Assembly: GCA_013368445.1 (NCBI GenBank)
Contig: JAACJO010000001.1
Span: 2,294,001-2,358,000 of the forward strand
Length of the DNA: 64,000 nucleotides
Origin: Leucocoprinus leucothites
Lineage: Eukaryota > Basidiomycota > Agaricomycetes > Agaricales > Agaricaceae
Direction: 5' to 3'
Shown: positions 33,327 to 45,146 of the stretch, piece after piece
How positions within the stretch are numbered: position 1 is the first letter of the stretch
Layout of the letters: each line of letters opens with the position of its first letter
The notes under the pieces: model-generated
Told to the model about the DNA's origin: nothing
Databases searched by the model: none
What the model saw: the letters and a program-made list of their open reading frames with translations, nothing else
Position numbers and translations under genes: made by a program

Positions 33327-33603
33327 CTGCTTGACTTAGCGTTATCGTGGACTTATAATTAGATTCACCCTTAGTCCAAATGCATAATCGAACGCTATTG
33401 TTCTTCACCTTTTCGTCCTATTGTTCAAGCTTCGCTTTCACAAAACCTGACCCATCCGCGTCCGACGCGGTGTCACAAATTAAAATTCTTCACGTGAAGC
33501 CCTGTATGATGTTACGTCAGTTATCTAACGGACCTTGTCCGATGCAGGCTTATCTTCATCTCTCGTTCATAGTTATAGTCCTCATCGATACAATCACGAC
33601 AAA

Positions 33604-35138
33604 ATGCCAGGGCGTCTGCAGAACAAAGTGCGTTACAGTCCCAGCCTCCCCTCTCATGCTAGGGATCTCAACGAGTTCATATTATTAGGTTGCTCTCGTG
33701 ACTGGTGCTGGATCGTGAGTGTACAGCTAGATCAGCGTGTGACCCAAAGATGTACTGAAGACTGAGCGCGCCACCTGTGCTGTTGAATATCGGTTCTCGA
33801 ACTCTACTTGATTGAATCAGTGGCATTGGCCTTGAGTCGGCGATCCTATTCGCTCAGGAAGGTGCAAACGTTTTGTTGGTGGATATCAATCTAGCAGGTG
33901 CAGAGAAGGGAGCTAAGGCAATCGCGGAACGATTCCCCAATATCAAGGCCATTCCGACCAGAGCTGATGTAGGTAAAGAGGCCGACGTGAAGGCTGCCGT
34001 GGATCTCGCTGTCAAGGAGTTTGGTCGGCTAGATGTCATGGTTAGTCACTCGTTTCCAGCCTTACATAGACGAGCTGATTTTGGATTTGGCGGCTTGGCC
34101 TAGTTCAACAATGCGGGTCAGATATCTCTCGCCCACTTCCCTTGAAGTCTCTTCTTATCCATATATGCCCAGGTATCATGCATCCTGAGGATGATAATGC
34201 CTTGAATACAGAGGAACGCATCTGGGACCTGACAATGCAGATTAACCTTAAAGGGGTATGGTGGGGATGCAAATATGCCATTCTTGCCATGCGTCAGAAC
34301 CCGACAGATGAGGGCAAAGGTCTCCATATCGGTGGTAGCATAATCAATACGGCCAGCTTTGTGGCACTGATGGGTGCTGCCACCCCTCAGCTCGCGTGTA
34401 AGCATTCTTTCACGCATCCGTTGTTCACTATAGTGTCATCTAACGTTATATCTACCTCGGGTGAATCAGACACCGTATCTAAGGCGAGTATAGAACCAAT
34501 TCTGCATGACTGAGTTACATGAATGGATGATCTTGGTACTTACATACTCTTTGGCGACTATAGGGCGGCGTGTTGGCGATGACCCGCGAGCTTGCAATGG
34601 TGCATGCTCGTGAAGGTATCCGCGTTAATTCATTATGCCCGTAAGCGTCTTCTATTCATTACGCTGAAACCACCGATACAACCGCTGATTTCTATCCTGT
34701 CGGCTGGGTGCTTGCCGAATTTATAGCGGCCCTCTGAATACTCGTAAGTGCCTTCCTGGTGGCTCTTGTGGGGTGATTCTTAACCGACCGGGCTCTGGCA
34801 GCTCTTCTGATGGATTTCTTGAACACCGACGAGAAGAAACAGAGGCGGCTTGTTCACCTTCCTATGGGCCGTTTTGGTGAAGCCGTGGAATTGGCCAAAG
34901 CTGCGCTGTTCCGTAAGTGATGTACTCCTGTCCTCGAAAATATGCTATTACAACTAACTAATTTAGTTGCGTGCGACGATAGTAGTTATGTCACTGTGAG
35001 TGCTCCTTCAGCGTCTTCTGAATGTTGAGAGGTTAACTTTCTTAGGGTGCTGATTTCGCCGTCGATGGTGGTCTTTCTAAGGCCTATGTCACAGCCATTG
35101 GGGAACCAGCTCTCCCTCCGCCTTCCAGCCTGATCTGA
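33604..35138 (+). CDS. Short-chain dehydrogenase/reductase (SDR)
   Basis: NAD(P)-dependent oxidoreductase of the classical SDR type, about 290 residues in nine or so small exons. After MPGRLQNK and an intron the nucleotide-binding motif reads VALVTGAGSGIG, with an intron inside it. Then come LLVDINLAGAEKGAKAI with an Asp at the end of the second strand, which usually favours NAD, and the FNNAG motif. The segment SIINTASFVALMG carries the catalytic Ser. The catalytic Tyr-Lys motif YTVSK is split by an intron in the Tyr codon, then VLAMTRELAMVHAREGIRVN and SLCPGPLNTPL. The ending GADFAVDGGLSKAYVT is typical. All catalytic residues are present. It resembles fungal SDRs of unknown substrate. The stop at 35136-35138 follows PPSSLI. 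Confidence 0.9.
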
Positions 35139-35719
35139 AAGTTGGTTTCATGGAAGCGAGATTTACTGTACCTGAAGACGATGCTGTTGCATACAGAATT
35201 TGTACCTTCTCTTGATCTGGGTTCCTGAGCCACTACACGAGTGTTTATGGGGTACACACGCCACTGATATCGATGTTTGAAGCTTCTCATCGCGGAGTTG
35301 AGCTAATATTACATCGTCAAGGACTATTGACGGGTACTGACCAGCCGCCGGTTGTCATAGTCTCACAGATGAGAGGACGCCACTGCGTGGCGACCTATCA
35401 TACCAGGGTGGCGGAGACTAGGTTCATTGAATATACCGTCACCCTGTGTTTACATCATACCATCACCTTTTATACTCGTATGGTGGCTCCTGCATCAATA
35501 TGACGCTCGAGTGGGTTCGCGAAGAGAACCACGTTGAGATGGATCAGGGGAAACATCGTTTAGTAAATTAAGAATGATAGCAGCAATATGTTCGACAGAG
35601 TAAGGACATCACGGTAATTCGAGCAAAGCTTTGAAGAGAGTGGAGAGAAATGCATAGATTACAAGGTTAACGACGTAGCGAGGTATTGCTCCGACGATAA
35701 GTTGAGGCAGTAGAGCGCT
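35139..35719. other. Intergenic, convergent 3' flanks
   Basis: About 580 bp between the SDR and MPO1 genes, which converge. No gene seen. Confidence 0.5.
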
Positions 35720-36532
35720 TCAGAGATCTTTCTTTCGCTTCTCTTCCCCCTGAGCTTTTCGAATCCTGGTGATTTCCTTGCCAATCTCATTTTTGACGCG
35801 ACGATGAAACTCAGGGCGGTAACCAGCTCCAAAAAGAAGCTCGAGATGGACAAAGAAGGGGGCCAAGACGACGGCTATCAAGACTCGGTCGTGAATACTC
35901 GCACACCCAAAAGTTAGGATTCTAGGAACAGCTTACCGCCGATGAGGTTGTCAAGCAAAGCCGGTGCGCGTTTCTCTGCGAGACCATGACCCAGAAATTG
36001 GGCGACCCAGGAACCGGCGTGCAAGAGAGCGGCTTGGTTGATGCCGTCAGATTTTTGGGCGAAAGCAGTTGCAGTCAGAACGGATAGTGTCATTTGGGGT
36101 ACATAGAGAACCTGAGAGTGGGGTGATGAGACGATAAACGAATGGGGGGAGTGTTAACGAGCTTACCGCAGCAATGGGCTCAAGAGCAAGGTAGTAAAGA
36201 ATGTATAGACCAGCATGGATAGCAGACCAGTTGAGATCGAAAACGAGATATTCATTAAACTTGTGGTGAATGGCCGGAATTACTGATGGAACGGGTAACT
36301 GGGTTGCAAGAACTTGGAAAGTCCTGGAAATGCTATGAGGGGTGCACTGCAGTGACACAGGAAAGAGGCACTCACCAGAGAAGGATAGGAACACAGATTA
36401 TGTGAATGAGGACATTGACGCGGTTCGAGTGGTATGCACCATAAAATGTGAGCTGGAAGAATTAAGCATGGTCATGGTTCAGGGAGGTGGGGGGCATACC
36501 TGGGAGGTCACGTCAAAGGGATTGGCAGGCAT
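35720..36532 (-). CDS. MPO1: MPO1-like ER dioxygenase (DUF962 family)
   Basis: Mpo1 is an iron-dependent dioxygenase that removes one carbon from 2-hydroxy fatty acids made from phytosphingosine, in the ER membrane. Exon 1 encodes MPANPFDVTSQ. The next has LTFYGAYHSNRVNVLIHIIC, which carries the conserved Tyr-His...Asn...His pattern of the family. Later exons give membrane helices such as AIHAGLYILYYLALEP, and the second histidine region, QAALLHAGSWVAQFLGHGL and EKRAPALLDN, then VLAPFFVHLELLF. The C-terminus reads FHRRVKNEIGKEI and ends KRKKDL, a dilysine KKxx ER-retrieval signal, which fits the known location. About 200 residues over five or six exons. It is divergent from SEC22. Confidence 0.87.
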
Positions 36533-36737
36533 GGTGGTCGGGGGGAGAAAGCGAGGACAAGCCGGAGGCCTATATAATAAATCACAAACATATGACAGTG
36601 CAGAGAGAGGCCCAAAGAGGCAGGACCCTTGATTGCCCCTGACTGCATCTCCCCACGTAGCATCTCTCACGTGTTCCTTTCTCCAAGACCTCTTACGCTC
36701 CACGACAGGCCAACTCAATTCCGGCTCTCTCAGCACT

Positions 36738-37621
36738 ATGGTCAGGTCAACAATTATCGTTAGGGCGAACGATGCTCTTCCACTGGCTGCCAGTGTCGAC
36801 GACGAGAAAGTAAGCAGTACAATTACTTGCAGGTTGGTTGTTTCTAACACGTATACGTGTCACCTGTTTGCTGTAGACAGAGAATGATCTTCAGGAGCAC
36901 AAGCAGCAAGCGAAACTGATATTCCGACGCATTACACCCAATGCAGAACCCCGCTGCTCGATTGAAAGTGGTCAATACACCTTACAGTATGTACCATCAA
37001 AAGCCTCCTCCGGCCTTTTCTGGTCCGTTGACTTCTCAATCCAGTTACCTTATCTCGGACAATGTTGTATTCCTGACCATAGCTGACAAGTCATATCCGC
37101 GGAAGCTTGCCTTTTCGTTCCTTGATGAACTTTCAAAAGAGTTTGCAACGTCCTATGGTCCCAGGGTGGAAAGTGCCCGGAAACCTTATGCCTTTGTGGG
37201 CTTTGGTGCGTCCTTGACCTCCATAGAGGCGCACAGAGTACTGACTGAAGAATAGATACTTTTATGGCAAAAACCGCACGACTATACCAGGATACGCGGA
37301 CAGCGAATGCGGCGGCGTCTGGACTAGGCAAACTTAATGATGAACTGCAAGACGTCACGAGAATCATGACCAAAAATATGGAAGAGCTGCTGTGGAGAGG
37401 CGACTCGCTGGATAGTGTGTTGATCCTTCGTTCTATCACCTACTTAATCTGACAGTGGGTTTGCAGGAATGTCCCATCTCTCGACTTCTCTTCGTTCAGA
37501 ATCCGAAAAGTACCGCAAAGCGGCGCGCAACATTAATATTCAGGCAATGATTCGACAGTATGCGCCACTGGCTGCCGTGTTCCTACTAGTAATCATCTTA
37601 CTCTACTGGCGATTTAGCTGA
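36738..37621 (+). CDS. SEC22: R-SNARE SEC22
   Basis: Vesicle SNARE for traffic between the ER and Golgi. The N-terminal longin domain runs from MVRSTIIVRANDALPLAAS through DLQEHKQQAKLIFRRI to YLISDNVVFLTIADKSYPRK and LAFSFLDELSKEFATSYG. The SNARE helix has KLNDELQDVTRIMTKNMEEL followed by LWRGDSLD, where the Arg is the zero-layer residue of R-SNAREs, then HLSTSLRSESEKYRKAARNI. A single C-terminal membrane anchor (LAAVFLLVIILLYWRF) ends the protein. About 215 residues, the usual length for Sec22. Four or so short introns are visible. The start at ATG 36738 and the stop at 37619-37621 fit the family. It shares about 205 bp upstream with MPO1, another ER protein. Confidence 0.92.
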
Positions 37622-37931
37622 GCAGACTCGGTTCTTTATTGTACATCGCGACTCTTCGTACGCCCTTTTATTCTCATTTGGATTATAGAATAATTATATT
37701 TATTCTGCTTTACTATTGGTTCTCATCCATGACAATTGTGTGATTGAAGTGATGTGTTATCTAATCTTCTATATGGGAAGATGAGCGCTTTCTAGGGTTA
37801 TAGCAGAATCGATTGAACTGCCTCCTTTGCTCCTTTCCATAATCTCCTCCCATCAGTGGGCAGGATCCTTTACTTCTCACTGCGAGCTCCGATCTACCTA
37901 GAACGAGTGCACGATCTACTAGTGCGATAAG
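37622..37931. other. Short intergenic region
   Basis: 310 bp, AT-rich after the SEC22 stop; holds the SEC22 3' UTR and the promoter of the next + strand gene. Confidence 0.5.
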
Positions 37932-40436
37932 ATGTACAGGGCACCTTCACCCTATGGCCAGCCTCCTCCAAGGGCTCCCTCGCCTTACGGACAGGTCCCT
38001 CCAAGGGCTCCCTCACCCTATGGACAGGCCCCTCCAAGGGCTCCCTCACCCTACGGACAAGTCCCTCCAAGGGCTCCTTCACCTTATGGACAGGCCCCTC
38101 CTAGGGCTTACTCTCCTCAGCCACCACCACAACGAGGATATTCACCCCAGCCTCCCACTCAACTTTATTCTCCTCAAGTGGCACAACCTCAACCTCCTGC
38201 CTCAGGGGATATCGTACCAGGATCTGTGACCTATACAACGTCGACTGGTCCAGACGGTCGGATCCTATACCATACTTTCAAGTATGTGTTGATACAATCA
38301 CTCAGTCGTCCTCTGATCATCCACAAACTAATCGTCCTTTGTTATCGTGTAGAGCCGTTGCTGCTAGGTTCGTTAGTCCTTCGGCGCTTGTGGATCCATT
38401 GTTGACAACTTGGTCGGCTATTTGTTTTTGACTGATAGCTATCAGACACCTACCGGGATCGTGAGCGGTATTCAATGGGTCCCGGCAGAAGCAACACACA
38501 TTCTCCCTCAGGGTGCCCAGCCAGCTTCAGCAGTGAGTGTCACACTCAACGCCCGGTTTCTGCCCAAGCTAAACACTTTCGTTGCTAGGATTTCGCTTGG
38601 AGCCGCGGAAACAATGATAAAGATAAGCTCAAAGAATGGTATGCCTTTATACATTGTTTACATGCTTTTCGTATTGATTTCATGTGGATTAGGCAACACG
38701 AGGAAGACAAACGAAGGAAACGTGAAGAAAAAGAAGCTGCTAAACGTCTTCGCCAACAGCAAGAACATCGCAACGAGGAAAAGGCAAGGGAATATGAACG
38801 TGAACGCAGGAAGAGTTTCAACGCAGGACCTCCAGCAGATCTTGTGGCCTTCCCTAGTCAAGCTGCTGACCGCTCCGCCGCTCAGCGCCCTTACCAGCAT
38901 TATGCTGAACCCGCTAATTCTCCGTATGGTGCTCCTGGAGCCGGAGGGCATCCCTACGGTCGAGAACGTAAGCATAGCAATGTCGGTGGTTATGACGCCT
39001 TGAATCGTCAGTTTGACGACATGGATTTGAACCGGGAGAGAAAGATCAGTGGACCTGGTCGTCCCCGCAAATATAGCACAAATACTGGTGACGAGCGTCC
39101 AGGTCAATATGGATCAGCCTATGGACCTCAAGGCGGCGCGAGCCCTTATGGAAGTCCCTATGTCCCCACTGCCCCAGGATATGCAGCGTCGGGTGGTAAA
39201 TATTCTCCCAACCCAGGCGGTGCCACAGAACTACCATTCGTTCCTCCGGGTGCTAAATACTCGCCCAATCCAGGCCGTGCAGCCGATTTCCCGCCTGCTG
39301 GAAATCCATCATACCCAGGCTCTGCCTACTCTTCGTCTGCTCGTGGGGGCGATCCGGCTGTCACGCCGACGGCCCCATACGGCGCCTCTGGCGGTCAACC
39401 ACAGGTTTACCCCCGTGGCCATATCCTAGAAGGCCATCCTATCACCCCGAGGTCTAGAGCTTCATCGCCTATGCCAGGACCTCCTGGCGGTGTTCCTCCC
39501 TACGGGCAACCTTACTCCGATCCAGCAGGAAAGTTTGGTTCTCATTCTCCTCGCTTCCCGCCATCTCAGATAGGCGCTGCTTCCCCTCACGTTCCTGGGG
39601 GTATGCTCCCAGATGCAGGACAACAGCTTCTACCTCCTGAAGGATTCTCTCGTCATGTCAGCCCCAATTTATCCTACGCCCCCTTCAATACGACCAAGAT
39701 TCAAGACATGGAAGAATTCGTTCTGGCGTCCCACCTGCCTCGTATGCCGGTCGTTTTGAAGTCTCATGATGTCTATCCTGAGGACTGGCTACGTTTGATG
39801 ACCGTGAGTTGTCCAACCGTGTCATGTTAATGAGTACTAAATCCCCTTTTACAGGACCTAAGACTTGCTTGGAGTGGTCGTTTGCCTGTGCCAAGTGATA
39901 ACCGTAGCGGTCAACCACCCCGTCGTACAACTCTGGCCGCAGATCTAGTCGACCTATGGAACACCTCATTCTTCTTTCCCCGTGGTGTGGAAGTCGTTCT
40001 TTACAAAGGTCGTCAACGTCGGTCTGGTCCGAGAGTAGGCACTATTGACAATGGTCTGCCCGAGGACGACTCGGACAACAGTGGATCAGAGGAAGATGAG
40101 GAAGATGACGAGAGTGAGTTGGAAGAATACTTGGCGAGAAATGCGGCGGCCTACCGTCACCAACCGGACTTCGATCCTGTTGTGATTGCTAGAAGGAGGC
40201 GCGAGGCTAAAGAGGAAAAGAGGAGAGCTAGGAGGGAGAAAGAAGCAAAGAGGAAGGCCAAGGCTAAAGAGAAGGAGAAGATTTACGCTCTGTACATCAC
40301 CTATGCACCCCCTAGCGGTGCCGCACACACCTCAAGTGGCATGCCCGGCGGATACCCGGCTGTACCTACCACAGGTTATGTTCCTGCTGTTGCCCCTTCT
40401 GCTGGTGGATACGGACGTCACCACGGAGGTTATTGA
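37932..40436 (+). CDS. Repeat-bearing Pro/Tyr-rich protein of unknown function
   Basis: About 730 residues in several exons. The N-terminus is a tandem array of 11-residue units (core PPRAPSPYGQ with V or A between), then a Pro/Gln-rich stretch. A folded-looking block follows, with GDIVPGSVTYTTSTGPDGR and, after introns, SYQTPTGIVSGIQWVPAEA. A highly charged coiled coil has EEDKRRKREEKEAAKRLRQQ and REYERERRKS-like residues. A long Gly/Pro/Tyr-rich tract comes next. The last part holds a conserved-looking segment with DLVDLWNTSFFFPRGVEVVL and YKGRQRRSG, then an acidic patch and a basic helix (REAKEEKRRARREKEAKRKA). The stop at 40434-40436 follows GGY. I recognise this only as a basidiomycete protein type; the low-complexity tracts suggest a condensate-prone or scaffold role, which is inference. 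Confidence 0.75.
37962..38093 (+). repeat. 33-bp tandem repeat inside a coding exon
   Basis: Four near-perfect 33-bp units encode 11 residues each, alternating Pro/Val/Ala before PPRAPSPYGQ, with partial units on both sides. In-frame unit length allows copy number to change without breaking the protein. Confidence 0.9.
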
Positions 40437-40608
40437 TCTATATTCAAAGTTGGTTCTGTTTTTTCGTGCTTGTTACAAGTGATTGATATGTTCCTGTATG
40501 AGTTGCCCCTTCTCTCCTGTGTCAAGCATGTATATTATGTCGACTTGAGCAGTAATATAAGAAAAGTGGATGATACAAATAGCAGCATCGATAAGCAGAA
40601 TGAATAAG

Positions 40609-43600
40609 TTAATAGTAGCCACCTCGTCCCCGTCCACCCCTTCCTTGACCAAAGGATCCTCCTCTCCTTCCATAGCCGCTAGGATTCCCGTAGCCACCAC
40701 CTGTATTTACACCATATCCACCGTAGCCACCACCTTGGCCGTCATCCTGTCCACCAAAACTACCCTGACTATTGCCATAACCTCCATACCCACTATGCCC
40801 TCCATCATAACCACCATAATCATCATTTCTTCCGTGATAGTTATGTGATGGTGGACCACCTCTTGAAGGTGTTGGGCCGCTGCCATATCCGCCGTAGGAT
40901 GTGGGGGGACCACTATGTGCACCTCCACCTCCATATCCATCATAGTTTGGGGGCGGAGGATACGATGATCTAGGGTTGGAGTATGAAGAGGAGGGGTACG
41001 AGTGTCCGCCTCTACCCCCTCCATAGCCGCCTCTTCCCGGTGGACCACCAGGAGTGCCACTTCCACGTCCATTTGTATATCCTCCTCTTGAGCCACCATA
41101 ACTACTTGAAGGACCGCCTGAAGTATAGTTATTCGACCGACCATGGAAAGGATCATTACGATTCCTGTCACCGTATCCTCCTCGTCCGCCACGATCACTA
41201 TGAAATCCTCCTCGACCTCTTCCTCGACCACCGTTCCTCGTTATTTCGAGATCATTGGCCTGAAGAACACGAGCGGGTCGCCTGACACCAGGAAGGAGCA
41301 CTGAGCGGTGTGGTGAAAGTTGCTTAGGGAAGTAATACAAGACGGAGAGCGATCTATCGTTTTTGACGTCGTCGTATTCCTTCAAAATCTTTTCTTCGGT
41401 AAAGTGAGAGAAATATGTGGATCCTGGCACGCAATCTGGATTGGGCATGACCGACCCACTGATGCCTCCGCTATCCTTCGGGTCCAGAGGAACTGCCTGT
41501 AAGAAATGGTAAAATTTTGATCCTGGCATGGAGTAAGTGAAACTAACCTCGTTCTTCTTCTTCTTACCATAAAGCGACTCGTAGAACGGGTACACAGGAT
41601 GTGATTCTCCCGCAAACATGACGTTATCACCCCATTTGTTGCGTCGCTTCTCTTCTTCGGGCAAATTGGGATACTCAAGTGCCATGGCTTCGAGGAGTCG
41701 TTTCTCGTCGATGAAGGGCAGTAGAGCAACGCCTTGCCAGGCCATACGTTTGCCATTCATATCAATCTGGAAGGTCGACGGGTAGAAGTCGATGATGGAA
41801 GAATCTTCATCAACCATGAATCGGTGAAAAACCTCCGGTATGTGTTTTCGACTAGATTCAGATGAAATTCAGGAGATGAGCGAATTTGAGAGGAAAAGCA
41901 AATTAACACACCTAGCTGCTGGAAAGACACCCATCAGTTGTTCGAAGGGTTTGAAAGGCTGCCCGAGCTTGAAGTTGATTGTCATCTTTTCAACCCCCAC
42001 AAGATCTGCCGCGAAAGGTGAAAAGTGATAGGGATAATACCATTGCCACGAGGGTGTCTACATGGAAAAAGTTAGCCAGAACAGGGGGGGGACAAGGGCA
42101 ACGTACTCCTTGATAGTAATACTTTAATACCCAGCATAAACCTTCGATGTAACTCTGAGCAACCCTACATATGATTAAGTAAAAGTCTCTTGGGAAGTTC
42201 GGGACAACCTCACTTGTTTCTGAACTCGACGTCATTGGGTTCCACGCCGAACTTCTGTTTGTAGTATCTTTCTTTATAGCCAGGCTCCCACAATCTATCG
42301 AATAAGGTCAGCACGTTTGCTTACTCAGATGAAATGCCTTTCACTTACTTAACAGTATCCTGTTGTGTGACTGTCCCGTCAGCATTTACTTTGAAAGCCA
42401 AAGGGTCTGCATCAGGGGGCACATCGTCGTCATCGTTTTCTTCAACCGTGACAATATCTTCTTCTACATCTGGTGCGCCAGGGCCCTCGTCAAATGACCG
42501 CTTATGACCCGTCACTGCATTTTCATCAAGTTCTGGACGTCGGACGCGACCGAATTCATCCACATCCATCTCGTCATTTGGGACTGAGGGGCCATTCGTA
42601 GTAGCTGCACTATTTGTAGGGCTTCCGATCAAAGAAGATATAGGTTTAGCAGGAAGTTGGGCTGTAACCTGGGCTGTGGCGCTCGCAACAACGGGTTTGG
42701 GAGGGAGCGATGAAGCACTGGGTTTGACGGGCTGAAGGCCCGCAAGTTCAGCTTTGAGCACTTCAGCCGCGCTCATGTTTGCCATGCGAATAGCTCGACG
42801 ATTAGCAACAACATCCCGATTGGAACCTGCAAGTGCTTGAGCAGCCAGCGGCGCCATCTGAAGTGACTCGGGAGTAGCAGCAGCTCCCAGGCCGATCGAA
42901 TCGGCTTTCGCGGCAAAATCAGGGCGCGGGGGCAGGGACGGGTGTGCTGGAGCAGTAGGTCCGGAAGTGAGGCCCAATGCTGCTGAAGGGGCGATGGTTC
43001 CGTTCTTGATCTGGTTTTCTAGTTTTCGGCGCTTAGCATTCTGGTCTTGGCGCTCCTCAGCTAAATAAAGGAACAGATGAAGTGTCAATGATATTGTCCG
43101 AGCAGGGTGACAGATAAACGTCGGAGAAGAGTGATTTGGGATGTGGGAGCATAAAACAGATGATGTCTGACAAACCTTCACGCCGTCGGCGAAAAATATC
43201 ATCTTCTCGCTTAGCAAGCCCCTCAAGAATGATCTGTGCTCGAGCAAGATTGATCTCTCCGTGGTTTGTTAAGTAGCCACCCATTCTTGGTAGCTCTTGT
43301 TTCCAAATTTTCAGAAGAGTATCAATAGCACCTTCACGAATCTCAAGGGAAGGAAGGTGGGGAAGGAAATCATTGCCGACGAAGAATATGAGAAGAACCC
43401 AGTCATCAATGGCTTGTTCGAGATTGAATGGAATGGGACACGTTGAAACATCGAGTTCGACCTCAAGGTACTCGCGCAGGATAGAGACATCGAGGAAGAT
43501 AAAGGGTTTTTTGTCGGAGGGTTTTTTCTCTATTTCTGCTTTTGTGCCAGTACACTGAGCCGCATAGTGTCCCTGTTGCCCACACATACGACATGTATCT

Positions 43601-44808
43601 GGCTTGGTATCATTGGCAAAAACGTCCTCACGAAGTACCCTAAAGTTGGGCTCATGCGTAGCCAAACCAAGCATAATCAAATCAGCATCCTATTATCTAG
43701 TTAACGTCAGTCACATCGAATTTAAAAAACAGTACACACCAGCCCATAAATTACATGTCGGGTATTGGGATCATGTCCAGGGTTAGTTCGTTGTCGTCGT
43801 ATAAAGTCCATAATCTTGTGTTCACCCTCTCCAGGAACGCTTGCGTCCGAGATTAACACTTGGATCTAAACCGAATAAGTAATCACAACTTCAGAAACCA
43901 TTTGACTCACATTCTTCCATCCCGAGTCCGTATTGATCTTGTGCACGACCCAATAGCGAAGAGAGGAAGCCAGAAGGTCCATGAAGGGAGTACCAGGAGT
44001 GATGGCATTTGAATCCCAAGCTTCCTTGTGCTCATCTTGTGGGACTTCCTTACCCATGGCTAAAACTCTCAGTCAGTATGAGTGCAATTGAATAAAACTT
44101 ATTATAAACATGCCCTCCCAGATTTTCAGGGATTCTTTGCGAGCCTCCTCTTTATCCTTCGCTTCCTGGGCCGAACGGAAACGACGAGAGCGCTGTTGAT
44201 TCATTTTGGCGCGAGGAGCAACTCCGTCTGAGTGGATGAGGATGAGCACCTCGGTAAACGGAAAACACGAATGAAAGAACTCACCGATTGCCATGAACAA
44301 CAGCTTCCGAGGGCGAACCATATTTACCACTCGTTCGGTGTAATTGAAAATCTCCACCATCATTTCCTCCTCAGTTTCAGGTGCGGGCTGTCAGTGTTTG
44401 TTAGGCCCCGCTTTTGTATCAGCCTAGAACTATGGTATACCTTGCCCTCTGGGTGAGTACATGGGTGTACCTGTGCAGCTGATTAGAGTGCGACAGATAG
44501 ACATTGTAAAGGACTCACTAAACCGTTCATATCAAGATACAGGTTGTCAAATTCCACCCCATTCGGATTGGGACTCGACATGTTGACTGGTATGGCAATT
44601 TCGTTACCAGCGTCGTCGGTAATCTTATCTTCATCCTCCTCTTCTACTGTAAGGACTATAGCGGTGTTAATCATGAGGGGAATCACTTCGGAGCATGTTC
44701 ACTCACTTATCTTGGGGTATTTTTTGCTGAGCCATCGAAACAACGCGGGAACACCCTGTCCCGTCAAGTCAGCCTCAATATGACGCAAGACAGGCGAGAA
44801 CATACCAT
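40609..44808 (-). CDS. RAT1: 5'-3' exoribonuclease RAT1/XRN2
   Basis: Nuclear 5'-3' exonuclease that trims rRNA and snoRNA and ends Pol II transcription. The coding region opens with ATG alone (44806-44808), then a 50-nt intron, then [16 protein letters not shown]. Active-site blocks follow: [41 protein letters not shown] and [20 protein letters not shown] zinc knuckle [14 protein letters not shown] is present, as is usual for Rat1 but not Xrn1. Then come [20 protein letters not shown] and, near the end of the catalytic part, [40 protein letters not shown] and DIYP-like [20 protein letters not shown]. The C-terminal 200 residues are an RGG/GGY-rich tail ([23 protein letters not shown]) that probably binds RNA. 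About 1,080 residues with a dozen or so introns. Divergent from eIF2B delta. Confidence 0.95.
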
Positions 44809-45146
44809 TATTGATTGTCAAATCCAAACGACAAATGATATGACCAATAAAATACAAACAGATAGGAAGATAAGGAATTGTTGAATGCCGTGGGGAAGAG
44901 GACGACAGTGACTGCAAAAAGCAGCCGCACAGTGCAAACTCGCTGACGGTAAAGTTTGGTCAAGTTATGTCTGGCAATCACGTGGTCTGATATCACCAAT
45001 GCATGACTCGCATTGCAAACGGGTTAGATTAAGCACTAAATCGCCCTAACCTTCACAGTCAACCACCTGTACCAGAATCCTGCTACAGTTCATAGCCATA
45101 TACTGTTACTTTTTGCTCGGATCAGATCGACTGGAATTACACCAAG
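44809..45146. promoter_or_regulatory. Shared upstream region of RAT1 and eIF2B delta
   Basis: 338 bp between two divergent start codons. No TATA or MCB box seen. Confidence 0.45.

Noticed and set aside
40609..41285. Plus-strand and alternative-frame proteins over the RAT1 tail
   Set aside because: They are mirror frames of the Gly-rich RGG repeat, which leaves several frames open by composition.
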